Below, in pieces: positions 15,786 to 24,700 of a stretch of 64,000 nucleotides of DNA. Where the stretch lies: the NCBI RefSeq assembly GCF_022919135.1, contig NZ_CP095049.1, positions 496,001-560,000 on the forward strand, given 5' to 3'. The notes under the pieces are model-generated. The model was given only the letters and a program-made list of their open reading frames with translations. It had not been told where the DNA came from and searched no databases. How positions within the stretch are numbered: position 1 is the stretch's first letter; each line of letters opens with the position of its first letter. The position numbers and the translations under genes were made by a program. The DNA comes from Hymenobacter cellulosivorans. GTDB taxonomy: Bacteria > Bacteroidota > Bacteroidia > Cytophagales > Hymenobacteraceae.

Positions 15786-17525
15786 ATGAAAAAAACCTTT
15801 TACGCAGTTGCCCTGGCCTGTCTGGGCCTGGGCTTGACTTCGGAGGCGCAGGCCCAAGACAAGCAGCGCATCACCAAGCGCCAGTGCGCCACCGTCGACG
15901 TACTGAACGCACAGCTGGCCGCCGACCCGGCTATGGCCCAGCGACTGGCCGCTATTGAGAGCCAAACCCGGCAGTTTGAATCTGACCCAGTGGCCCAGCG
16001 TAGTACCGCCACAGTTACCATCCCGGTAGTGGTGCACGTGCTGTATAACACCACCGCCCAGAACATTACGGACGCCCAGATTCAGTCGCAGATTGACGTC
16101 TTGAATCAGGACTTCAGCAAAACTAACCCCGACTATACCAAAACGCCGTCGGCTTTTGCCGGACTGGTAGCCAATGCCAACATTCAGTTTGTGCTGGCCA
16201 AGCAGACGCCAACCGGCGCGGCCACGACGGGTATTGAGCGGAAGCAAACCACGAAAACCTCGTGGGGCACCGATGACCAGATGAAGAAAGCCAGCACCGG
16301 CGGCCTCGACGCCTGGAACTCGGCCAAGTACCTGAACCTGTGGGTGTGCAACCTGTCGGGTGGCGTACTGGGCTACGCGCAGTTTCCCGGCGGCCCGGCC
16401 GCTACCGACGGCGTGGTTATCCTGACCACGGCTTTCGGCAAAGGCGGCTCGGCCCAGGCGCCCTTCAACCTGGGCCGCACCGGCACCCACGAAGTAGGCC
16501 ACTGGCTGAACCTGAACCACATCTGGGGTGACGACGGAACGTCGTGCTCCGGCACCGACAACGTAGCCGACACGCCCAACCAAGCCGACGAAAACTACGG
16601 CACGCCCGCTTACCCCCAGGCTTCGTGCTCGAACACCAGTGACATGTTCATGAACTACATGGACTATGTGGATGACGCGGCCATGTACATGTTCTCCACG
16701 GGTCAGTCGTCGCGCATGAACGCGCTGTTTGCCTCGGGTGGCGCCCGAGTAGGGCTACTGACGTCGGTGGGCGGCACGGCTCCCGGTGGTGGTGGCACCA
16801 CGCCTACGCCCGTTACGTACTGCTCGTCGAAAGGCACCAACGTTTCGTACGAGTTCATCGACTACGTGAGCCTGGGCTCTATTGCCCGCACCTCGGGTGC
16901 TGATGCCGGTTACTACAACGGCACGGCCACCAGCACGTCGCTGGCCGCTGGTTCTTCACAAACTATCAGCTACAGCGCCGGTTTCACGGGCTCGGCTTAC
17001 GCGGAGTACTTCAAGGTGTACATCGACTACAACCAGAACGGCGTCTTCACTGACGCGGGTGAACTGGTGGTAAACGCGGCTGCCAGCAGCGTGGCTACCA
17101 TCCGCTCGTCGACCTTCACGGTGCCGGCTACAGCCAAGACCGGACCTACCCGGGCCCGCATCGTGATGAGCGACAACTCGGCTACCAGCAGCTGCGGCTC
17201 CTATAGCTACGGCGAAACCGAAGACTACACGGTAAACATCACCGGTGGTGCCGCCCGCGCTACTTCGGTAGCCCGCCTGGGTGGTATGGCTACGGAGTAC
17301 TCGGTATACCCGAACCCCGCTACCGACGTGCTGAACGTAGTGATTCCCGCAGACCGCGAGGCAGCGACCGTATCGGTGAAAGTGTACGACGTACGCGGTG
17401 CCGAAATGAAGCAGGCTCAGTTCGAAAACGGCCAACTGAACGTGTCGCAACTAGCCAAGGGCGTGTACATGCTCACCATTGCCGATGGGCAGCAGGTGTC
17501 GCACCAGCGCTTCGTGAAGCAATAA
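15786..17525 (+). CDS. T9SS-secreted M43-family metalloprotease with GEVED domain
   Basis: A 579-residue paralogue of the preceding protease. ATG 15786 opens the signal peptide MKKTFYAVALACLGLGLTSEAQAQ. The M43 domain carries HEVGHWLNLNHIWGD (zinc ligands His235, His239 and the third His) and MNYMDYVDDAAMYMF. Unlike its neighbour it has, after a Gly/Thr linker, a GEVED domain of about 140 residues (YFKVYIDYNQNGVFTDAGE ... SYGETEDYTVNI), a beta-sandwich often attached to secreted enzymes. A T9SS tail ends the protein (EYSVYPNPATDVLNVVIP ... LAKGVYMLTIADG). The pair looks like an old tandem duplication in which one copy gained or lost a module. Confidence 0.93.
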   Translation: MKKTFYAVALACLGLGLTSEAQAQDKQRITKRQCATVDVLNAQLAADPAMAQRLAAIESQTRQFESDPVAQRSTATVTIPVVVHVLYNTTAQNITDAQIQSQIDVLNQDFSKTNPDYTKTPSAFAGLVANANIQFVLAKQTPTGAATTGIERKQTTKTSWGTDDQMKKASTGGLDAWNSAKYLNLWVCNLSGGVLGYAQFPGGPAATDGVVILTTAFGKGGSAQAPFNLGRTGTHEVGHWLNLNHIWGDDGTSCSGTDNVADTPNQADENYGTPAYPQASCSNTSDMFMNYMDYVDDAAMYMFSTGQSSRMNALFASGGARVGLLTSVGGTAPGGGGTTPTPVTYCSSKGTNVSYEFIDYVSLGSIARTSGADAGYYNGTATSTSLAAGSSQTISYSAGFTGSAYAEYFKVYIDYNQNGVFTDAGELVVNAAASSVATIRSSTFTVPATAKTGPTRARIVMSDNSATSSCGSYSYGETEDYTVNITGGAARATSVARLGGMATEYSVYPNPATDVLNVVIPADREAATVSVKVYDVRGAEMKQAQFENGQLNVSQLAKGVYMLTIADGQQVSHQRFVKQ

Positions 17526-17534
17526 ATAGCCAGC

Positions 17535-17613
17535 CCGGGCCGCCGCTATACCTTACGTGCGGCGGCCCGGTGCTACTTGTCTGACAAGGCCCGCCGGTAC
17601 CGGCGGGCCTTGT
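17535..17613 (+). terminator. Double hairpin after the second M43 protease
   Basis: Two stems in a row. The first pairs CCGGGCCGCCGC (17535-17546) with GCGGCGGCCCGG (17559-17570). The second is a perfect 30-bp palindrome (17584-17613) centred on CCGGTACCGG and followed by TTGTTTT. The second is a standard terminator; the first may add to it. Confidence 0.88.
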
Positions 17614-17709
17614 TTGTTTTGGTGCGGCCTGGGGGCGTACTTTAATCTTCATAACCATTTCGCAAGGCCAACAGTAAAGAGGCCTGCCCACCCTTTTGAA
17701 GCCCACCGT

Positions 17710-18207
17710 ATGAAGACCCTGTACCTGATGCGTCATGCCAAATCGAGCTGGAATTTCGACGATTTGACTGACCAGGAACGCCCCCTCAACGACCGGGGCC
17801 GTGCCGACGCGCCCCGCATGGGCCGGGCCCTGGCCAAGCGCAACATTCGCCTCGATTTGCTGGTTAGCTCGCCAGCGGTGCGGGCCCTGAGCACGGCCGC
17901 GCTGCTGGCCAAGGAACTGGAATACCCGCACAATCAGATTCAGGTAAACGACCGGATCTATCGGGCTGAGGTGCCCGACCTGGTGGACATCGTGCGGCAG
18001 TTGCCCGACGCGGCCGACGCGGTGCTACTAGTGGGCCACAACCCGACTATCACCGACTTTGCTAACGTTATTTCCCCGAGCCCGCTGAATGAGCTGCCCA
18101 CGGCTGCCATTGTGTGCATCAAGTTCGACTGCGGCAGCTGGGCCGAAATAGACCGTAGCAACGCTGATTTCTACTTTTTCGACTACCCCCGCAACCAGCC
18201 GGAGTAG
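17710..18207 (+). CDS. SixA-type histidine phosphatase
   Basis: A 165-residue member of the histidine phosphatase superfamily. ATG 17710 starts MKTLYLMRHAKSSWNF, with the catalytic RHA motif near residue 8. The other expected parts are LNDRGRADAPRMG, SSPAVRALSTAALLA and the second catalytic His in LVGHNPTITDFAN. SixA in E. coli removes phosphate from phosphohistidine on ArcB or PtsO; Bacteroidota homologues are mostly untested. It ends 75 bp before ppk1 on the same strand, so the two are probably one transcript. Polyphosphate kinase works through phosphohistidine, which makes the pairing suggestive, but this is inference. Confidence 0.9.
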   Translation: MKTLYLMRHAKSSWNFDDLTDQERPLNDRGRADAPRMGRALAKRNIRLDLLVSSPAVRALSTAALLAKELEYPHNQIQVNDRIYRAEVPDLVDIVRQLPDAADAVLLVGHNPTITDFANVISPSPLNELPTAAIVCIKFDCGSWAEIDRSNADFYFFDYPRNQPE

Positions 18208-18282
18208 CGGCTGGCCTCATCCGGAATGCGTAGACGGAAGAGTCCCTGGCTTTTCCTGGCGTAGTCCCGTCTTTTCTCCCGT

Positions 18283-20382
18283 ATGGAATCATCAAAAAAA
18301 AGCGCGCCGGTTCTGCTGAACCGCGAATTGAGCTGGCTTGCCTTTAACCGCCGCGTGTTGCAGGAAGCCCAGAATCCGGAGGTTCCGTTGCTGGAGCGGT
18401 TGAAGTTTCTGGCTATTTTCTCCTCCAATCTCGACGAGTACTTTAAGGTGCGCGTGGCCACGCTGCGCCGCCTGGTAAAGCTCAAGAAGAAAACCCGCGC
18501 CAAACTGGGCGAAGACCCTGGCGAGCAGCTCAAGAACCTGCTGGCCGAAGTAGGCCGGCAGCAGCAGGAGTTCGGCGACACGTTTCGCAACGAGCTGCTA
18601 CCTGAACTGGGCCGGCAGCACATTCACTTGGTGTCGGAGCACGACCTGAGCGACCAGCAGCGTGAATGGGTGCACCAGTATTTCCGGGACAAAGTGCAGG
18701 ATTTACTCTCCCCGGTTATTCTGGACGACAACCTGCACCACCTGTTCCTGAAAGACCAGACCGTGTACCTGACCTTCCTGCTAACCGAGCCGGTGAAAGA
18801 GAAAAAGCGGCAGGAAGACGAGCGGGTATTGGCAATAGAGCTGCCCACCAAGCGCCACGGCGGCCGCTTCGTGGAGCTGCCTGCCCAGGGTGAGGAGCGC
18901 TACGTCATGTTCCTGGATGACGTCATCCGGTGCTGCGCAGCCGAGCTGTTTCCCAAGTACCAGAAAGTGGAGGTGCACGCCATCAAGATTTCGCGCGACG
19001 CCGAACTGGATATTCAGGAGGAAGTGTCGGGCAACCTGATGGCCAAAATCAAGAGCAGCCTGCAAAAGCGCGAAACCGGCTACCCGGCCCGCCTGCTCTA
19101 CGACCCCGGCATGCCCAAGGCCGTGCTGCGGGCCGTGATGCAGAAAACCGGCATCGGCAAGGACGAGCTGGTGGAAGGCAGCCGCTACCACAACTTCCGC
19201 GACTTTTTCGGCTTCCCCGACCTGGGCCTAGAGCAACTCAAGTACCAGGAGCAGCCGCCCCTACCCCATCCCACCCTGCCGCGCACGGCGGGCAAAATGC
19301 TGAGTGCCATTGGCGAGCGGGACCACCTGCTGCACCTGCCCTACCAGTCGTTCGACTACGTGACGCGCTTCATCCTGGAGGCCGGTGCCGATCCGCAGGT
19401 GACCAGCATCAACATCACGCTCTATCGGGTTTCGGCCAAGAGTGAGGTGGCCAAGGCCCTGCTCAAAGCCGTAAAAAATGGCAAGCAGGTAACGGTAGTA
19501 GTCGAGCTCAAGGCCCGCTTCGATGAGGAATCGAATATGTACTGGGCCGAGAAGCTGCAGAAGGCCGGAGCCAACGTTATTTTCGGCATCCCGGACCTGA
19601 AAGTCCACAGCAAGCTCCTGCTCGTGACGCGCACCGAGGAAGACCAGAACCGCCTGTACGCCTACTTCAGCACTGGCAACTTCAACGAAGTTACCAGCCG
19701 CATCTACGCCGACCACGGCCTGTTTACCGCCGACCCGCGCCTGACCCGCGAGGCGGCCGAGGTGTTCCGCTACTTCCACGACCGGCAATCTAAGTCGGGT
19801 TTCGAGCACCTGCTGGTGGCCCCCTTTGAGCTGCGCGAAAAGCTAAATGCGCTGATTGATAAGGAAATCAAGCTGGCCAAAGCCGGCAAGGACGCCTACA
19901 TCATTCTGAAGCTCAACGCCCTGCAGGACGACCGGATGATTAAGAAGCTCTACGAAGCCAGCGAGGCCGGCGTCCGGATTGAGCTGCTCATTCGCGGCAT
20001 CTCCTGTCTGGTGCCCCAGCTCGAAGGCCAAAGCACCAACATCCAGCAGCGCGGCATGGTGGATAGGTACCTGGAACACGCCCGTGTATACGTGTTTGGC
20101 AACAACGGCCAGGAAAAGGTGTACGTGGCCTCCTCCGACTGGATGGCCCGCAACCTGGACCGCCGGGTGGAAGTGGCCTTCCCGATTTACAACGAGGAGC
20201 TGCGGGCCGAGGTGCGCCACCTGCTGGATTTGCAGCGCCAGGACAACGTGAAGTCGCGCGACTTCCACAACAACTTCCTGGGCCAAGACGACCCCAAAGC
20301 GCCGCAAGTCCGGGCTCAGTTTGAAACCTACGAGTACCTGCGCAAGCTCAGCAAACGCCGTAAAGCGCCGGCCAAGTCGTAG
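18283..20382 (+). CDS. ppk1: Polyphosphate kinase 1
   Basis: A 699-residue PPK1, full length. It makes long-chain polyphosphate from ATP reversibly, through a phosphohistidine. Four domains can be seen in order: N domain (LNRELSWLAFNRRVL), head (about 115-320), and the two phospholipase-D-like catalytic domains. The autophosphorylated His is His442 in DLKVHSKLLLV, and the metal/phosphate pocket includes YFSTGNFNE and YADHGLF. The last catalytic part has VYVASSDWMARNLDRRVEVAFPI. It follows the sixA-like gene and ends in a strong bidirectional terminator. Confidence 0.96.
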   Translation: MESSKKSAPVLLNRELSWLAFNRRVLQEAQNPEVPLLERLKFLAIFSSNLDEYFKVRVATLRRLVKLKKKTRAKLGEDPGEQLKNLLAEVGRQQQEFGDTFRNELLPELGRQHIHLVSEHDLSDQQREWVHQYFRDKVQDLLSPVILDDNLHHLFLKDQTVYLTFLLTEPVKEKKRQEDERVLAIELPTKRHGGRFVELPAQGEERYVMFLDDVIRCCAAELFPKYQKVEVHAIKISRDAELDIQEEVSGNLMAKIKSSLQKRETGYPARLLYDPGMPKAVLRAVMQKTGIGKDELVEGSRYHNFRDFFGFPDLGLEQLKYQEQPPLPHPTLPRTAGKMLSAIGERDHLLHLPYQSFDYVTRFILEAGADPQVTSINITLYRVSAKSEVAKALLKAVKNGKQVTVVVELKARFDEESNMYWAEKLQKAGANVIFGIPDLKVHSKLLLVTRTEEDQNRLYAYFSTGNFNEVTSRIYADHGLFTADPRLTREAAEVFRYFHDRQSKSGFEHLLVAPFELREKLNALIDKEIKLAKAGKDAYIILKLNALQDDRMIKKLYEASEAGVRIELLIRGISCLVPQLEGQSTNIQQRGMVDRYLEHARVYVFGNNGQEKVYVASSDWMARNLDRRVEVAFPIYNEELRAEVRHLLDLQRQDNVKSRDFHNNFLGQDDPKAPQVRAQFETYEYLRKLSKRRKAPAKS

Positions 20383-20397
20383 CGTAGTCGTCTGCCA

Positions 20398-20453
20398 TTG
20401 CCACACTAAAAAGCCCCACCTCTTTGCTGAGACGGGGCTTTTTAGTGTGGCAA
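20398..20453. terminator. Bidirectional terminator between ppk1 and the DUF6268 gene
   Basis: Two perfectly complementary 20-bp arms (20398-20417 and 20434-20453) with a 16-base loop. The core AAAAAGCCCC/GGGGCTTTTT gives T runs on both strands, fitting the two convergent genes. Confidence 0.92.
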
Positions 20454-20467
20454 GGTGGCGTGGGCCT

Positions 20468-21583
20468 TTACTGCCGCTTCAGGAACTTGCGGGGTGGCAC
20501 AATGAACAGCTCCAAACTGGCATAGGGCGCGCTGGCCAGCTTGCTGTCGATGATTTTGACGCGGTTGTCGTTGGTTCGGTCGAAGGCATCGAAGGCGTAG
20601 TTGTAGCGGTAGCCTCCTTCCACGCCAAACCACAGGAAGTCGTAGATTTCCCGCTCCCAGCGGGCCCGGAACTTGACCTCGGTTTCGCGCAGCTCCAGGG
20701 AGTTGAGCGTGGTATTTTCGTGCCGGAGTGGGGTGCGCAGCTTCACGATGTAGTTGAGGCCATCCACGGAGTAGCCGGCAAAGAACAACGACCGGGGTGA
20801 GGCATTGTAGCGGGCCGTGACGCGGGCCGGAAACAGGGCCTCAATGCCCCAACGCTTGTTGAACGTGCGGTTGTACAACAGGGCCGGATACGGACTAAAG
20901 CGCCCGAAGGTATAGCCCAGCTGCACGCCTACGCCCCAGGAGAAAGTCGGGCTGCGTTTCCAGCCGTACAGAAACTCCGACGATACCCGCAGGTAATCCG
21001 CCACGTTGAGCTCAGATGAAGTGTAGTCACCGCTCAGCTCCCCTTTGATGCGGAAAATGTACCAGTTCACGTCGTTTACCGGCCGGATGACGGCTAGCTG
21101 CGTGCCCAGGGTTTTGAGGCCCTTGTTCTCGATGTTGTCGTAGAGCTCGTAGCCGGTGGGCTGGTTGCTGAACTGAAATTCTTCCCGCTCATAGTTCACC
21201 CCCAGAATCAGCTTCAGGTGGGGGTGATTGAGCATCGGAATGTAGCCCTTGATGACCAGGCGGGCATTTTTGGTAGCGTCCGTGTTGTAGTCGCGCAGCC
21301 CGACGCTCTGGCCATCGGAGGAAACGTTGAAGCGCGGTACCCGCTCGTAGTGAAAAATCAGGCCCTTGCTAGGGCCCATGCCGACTACGGAAGGCGTGGC
21401 AAACTGCTGGGGGTCGGAGGTTCCTGTAGCAACCGAATCAGGATTGGTGGGCGCGGGCAGCGGATAGACGGGCGTCGTCGGGGTGACCTGGCCCAGGGCC
21501 GTTAGAGCAAGGCTGCTGAAGCCGGCCGAGAACAGGAAACGACGAAAGGCGGGAGCAACTGGCAGGACGTAGCGAGTCTTCAT
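20468..21583 (-). CDS. DUF6268-like outer-membrane beta-barrel protein
   Basis: A 371-residue exported protein. The start at 21583 (MKTRYVLPVAPAFRRFLFSAGFSSLALTALGQ) gives a signal peptide ending in LGQ. From residue about 60 to the end the sequence alternates hydrophobic and polar residues in short strands, each rich in aromatic residues (FHYERVPRFNV, WYIFRIKGEL, WGVGVQLGYTFGRFSPYPALLY, WFGVEGGYRYNY), as in outer-membrane beta-barrels. It resembles the Bacteroidota family DUF6268. It is convergent with ppk1 and follows the metallophosphoesterase/barrel gene on the same strand, although a terminator separates the two. Confidence 0.75.
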   Translation of the reverse strand: MKTRYVLPVAPAFRRFLFSAGFSSLALTALGQVTPTTPVYPLPAPTNPDSVATGTSDPQQFATPSVVGMGPSKGLIFHYERVPRFNVSSDGQSVGLRDYNTDATKNARLVIKGYIPMLNHPHLKLILGVNYEREEFQFSNQPTGYELYDNIENKGLKTLGTQLAVIRPVNDVNWYIFRIKGELSGDYTSSELNVADYLRVSSEFLYGWKRSPTFSWGVGVQLGYTFGRFSPYPALLYNRTFNKRWGIEALFPARVTARYNASPRSLFFAGYSVDGLNYIVKLRTPLRHENTTLNSLELRETEVKFRARWEREIYDFLWFGVEGGYRYNYAFDAFDRTNDNRVKIIDSKLASAPYASLELFIVPPRKFLKRQ

Positions 21584-21701
21584 GAAGAGCGGAAAAAGCG
21601 CGAAATGAGTGCGGAAAAGGAACACCCGGTTCTAAACGTGTTTATGAGGAAAAGGATAGGCCAAATACCTCGGCATTATTACCAGCCCCAACGGCCACGA
21701 A

Positions 21702-21745
21702 AACGCCCCAAGCAACCCGCCGGGAGGCAAGCCGCTTGGGGCGTT
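21702..21745 (-). terminator. Hairpin after the metallophosphoesterase/barrel gene
   Basis: AACGCCCCAAGC (21702-21713) pairs with GCTTGGGGCGTT (21734-21745) around a 20-base loop. It lies just past the stop at 21766; on the minus strand it is followed by TTTTCGTGG. Confidence 0.75.
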
Positions 21746-21765
21746 GGAAATGACCTTAGCAAAGG

Positions 21766-24700
21766 CTAGAACAGGAAGTCGAAGCCAACGAACACCAGCT
21801 TTTCTTCGCCCACCGAATACGTGGCGTTGATAACGGCCTGCTTAAGGACGTCAACCCAGATGCCGCCGCCGAAACCGGTGTGGAAAGCATCAATGCCAGT
21901 GCGGGTATCATACTCGGAGTACACGCGGCCGGCATCGGCCAGGCCCAGAATACCAAACTTGCCGGGCACCAGGTAGGCGTTGAAACTGAAGAGCTGCAAG
22001 CGGGCTTCGGCGTTGGCATACACCGACGCCCGGCCGGCGTAGCGCGTACGGCGGTAGCCGCGCAGGTTGGTGGTACCGCCCAGCGTGTTGGCCTGGTAGA
22101 AGCGGTAGTCGCCCCAGTTGCGGGCCGCCCCGATACGGCCGGCCCAGGTAAGCTGGAAGGGGAAGTTGGGGCTCAGGTAGAAGCGGAACTCGGAGGTAAT
22201 CCGGCCGAAGTTGAGCTGCTCGGCATTGAGCTGGTAATTGTGCTGCACTTCGTTGTACCAGCGCAGGCCAATGCGTGGGTTCTTGGGCGAGCTGGCCGCG
22301 TCGATGTTCAGGTAGGCCCGGCCGCCGAGGTAGCGGTTGAGCTGGAAGTCGGAGGCCCGAATGCCGAGGGCCGCGCCGCTCACGCCGTTGTTGTTGGCGT
22401 CGAGGCCGCGGGCAATCTGGCTGCCGATGGGCTCCCGCTCGACGCGGAACTGGTCGTACTGCGGACCAATACCCACTTTGAGGAAGCTGAACAGGTCACG
22501 CTCCAGCACGGGGCTCACGTAGAGGCGGGAGAAGCGCACCCGGTAGGTTTCGTTGATGTCGCGGGCCCGCACCCGGTCGTCGGAGCCCAGCAGCTCGTTC
22601 GTGGTATTGTTGCCCTCCCCGAAGTAGTTATACAGCAGCTGCGGGCCGTAAAGCTGGGCATTCACCCGCAAGTCGTAGCGGCCGATGACGTCCACGAACT
22701 GCCCGTTGTAGCGCACGTTGTAGGCGCGCTGGGAAGGCGAGTAGTTGGCTGCCAGCGTCTGCTCGGTCGAGAACGGGGCCTTGCGGAAGCCGTAGGTGCG
22801 GTACGTCACGCCACCGCCGAAGAACAGCCGGTCGTCCACATTATAGCCAAAGTACAGGGCCGGGCCGAAGTAGTTTAGGCTGTAGTCTTTGCGGTCGGTG
22901 CGCGGGTGAGTGTCGTACTGGCTGACCTCGATGCCAGGCTGCAGACGCAGGCGAGTTTCCTTACCAGCATTGATGACGTTGCCGGTGTCGGCGTCGTAAA
23001 TCTGGGTTTTGTGGCGCAGGCCACCCACGCGGGAGTTGTCGGTAATCGAGTCCCGGTCGGTGCCGCCAATGATGCGCACGATGGAGCCACCCTTCGACTG
23101 GCCCGTGACGTTGTACACGTCGTTGCCGGAGAAGCCGTAGAGGCGGATTTCGTCGGTTTCCTTGTCGAAGGTTTTGTCGAACAGGGTTTTGGTCAGCTTG
23201 CCCTCCTTGTTGATCTTGGTCACCTTCACCCGGGTCTTGTCCCCTTCGAGGCGCTCCACTTCAAACTTCTCGCGCTTGGAGCTGCCCTTCACTTCCACGA
23301 TGTCGTTGAGCGTACCGTAGTAGTCGGCGGCGAGCTTCGGCAGCAGGTCGCGGCGGCTCTTGAGCTTGGCAATGATTTCGGGACCGTGCAGGTCGTAGAT
23401 TTCCTTGGGCCACTGCGAGCGGAAGGCCTTTTCGATTTCGGCATCGGTCAGGTCGGCCTTCATCTTCTCGGCAATCTTGACCCAGTCCTCTTTGCTTACC
23501 GAAGCCAGGAACACCCGGTCGTTGGCCAGGGCCGTCAGGTTGAGGCCTTTGAAATCGGCGTAGTCGTAGCCAAAGTTCTGGAAGTTGCGGATGGCCCACT
23601 TGCGCGAGGCCAGGTAGGGCAGCAAACCGTCGCCCTTGAAGAAGGCAATGTCGCGGTCTTCGGGCACGGCCGTGAACTTCCGGTCCCCGTCCTTGTCCTT
23701 GGTTTCGGCCCAGCGCCACTGGTCTTCGTGCCGGTCCCAGTCGCCAATCCACATGTCGAAGAGGCGGGAGCGGGCAAAGGCCTTTTCGTTGACGCGGTTG
23801 TCGTTGTCGTCGATGAGACGCTCCATCACCTTGTCGGTGCCCACCAGGTTTTCGGCGTTGCCCAGGGAGGCCACGTTGCTTTGGTCGTCCTTGGCGTCTT
23901 CCTCAATCATGGCCGGCGTGTTCGAGAACCGCTCGTAGTACTGGCCCAGCAAGGGGTCCTGCGGGATGAACACCGGCTTGGGGTTGGTGTGCAGAATGCC
24001 GGCTGTAGTGCCCAGCGTGGCCACCGGGAAGGCACCAAACGGGTGCTGGGCTGAAATCTGGTCCTGCAGAATATCCTTGGCGGCGCCTTCGCGCAGGGCC
24101 TCGGGCAGCACAGCCGCGGGGTCCTTGTTCAGGCCGCGCAGGGTGTAGTTGCGGCCTTCCTCGTTGCGCACTTTCAGCGAAGCCGTCTGCTTGCCGCCGC
24201 CCACTTTGTAGGGCTCCAGGCCGCCACGCTCGGTGGCCATGTCCAGCACCGGAAATTTCACCGGCGTCGCCCACTCCTTGCGGTAATGCTCACCGAAAAG
24301 GAAGCGGTGAAACTTGCCCCGCTCGTCGTAGTCCTTATTGACGGCCGTGGTCACGGTGCTGTCCTGAAAGTTGGGCCGCTTCACGTTGTTTACTTCCTTG
24401 ATTTCGGCTACCACCTTGGTTTCCTTGGCGTAGAGCGGCGTGCGGAACACCATGCGGCCCGATTCGCCCTTGTCGTTGGGAATCCAGAACTCGGTCCATA
24501 CCTCGCCGTTGTCGTAGTAGTTCACCCGCGACCAGCCTTTTTCCTTGTCCGAGAAAATGGCATCGCCGCTCTTGCCGGGGCGTACGTGCTGAGTTTTGCA
24601 GCCCGAGCCGCTGACGATGTGGTGCAATGAGCCCTCCTTGAAATACTGCAAGTTGTGCTCGTGCCCGGCGGCGTAGATGATGTTGGGGTACTTATTGAAA

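Noticed and set aside
17584..17613. Perfect 30-bp palindrome as a protein-binding site
   Set aside because: It is followed by a T-rich run and lies just after a gene, so a terminator explains it.
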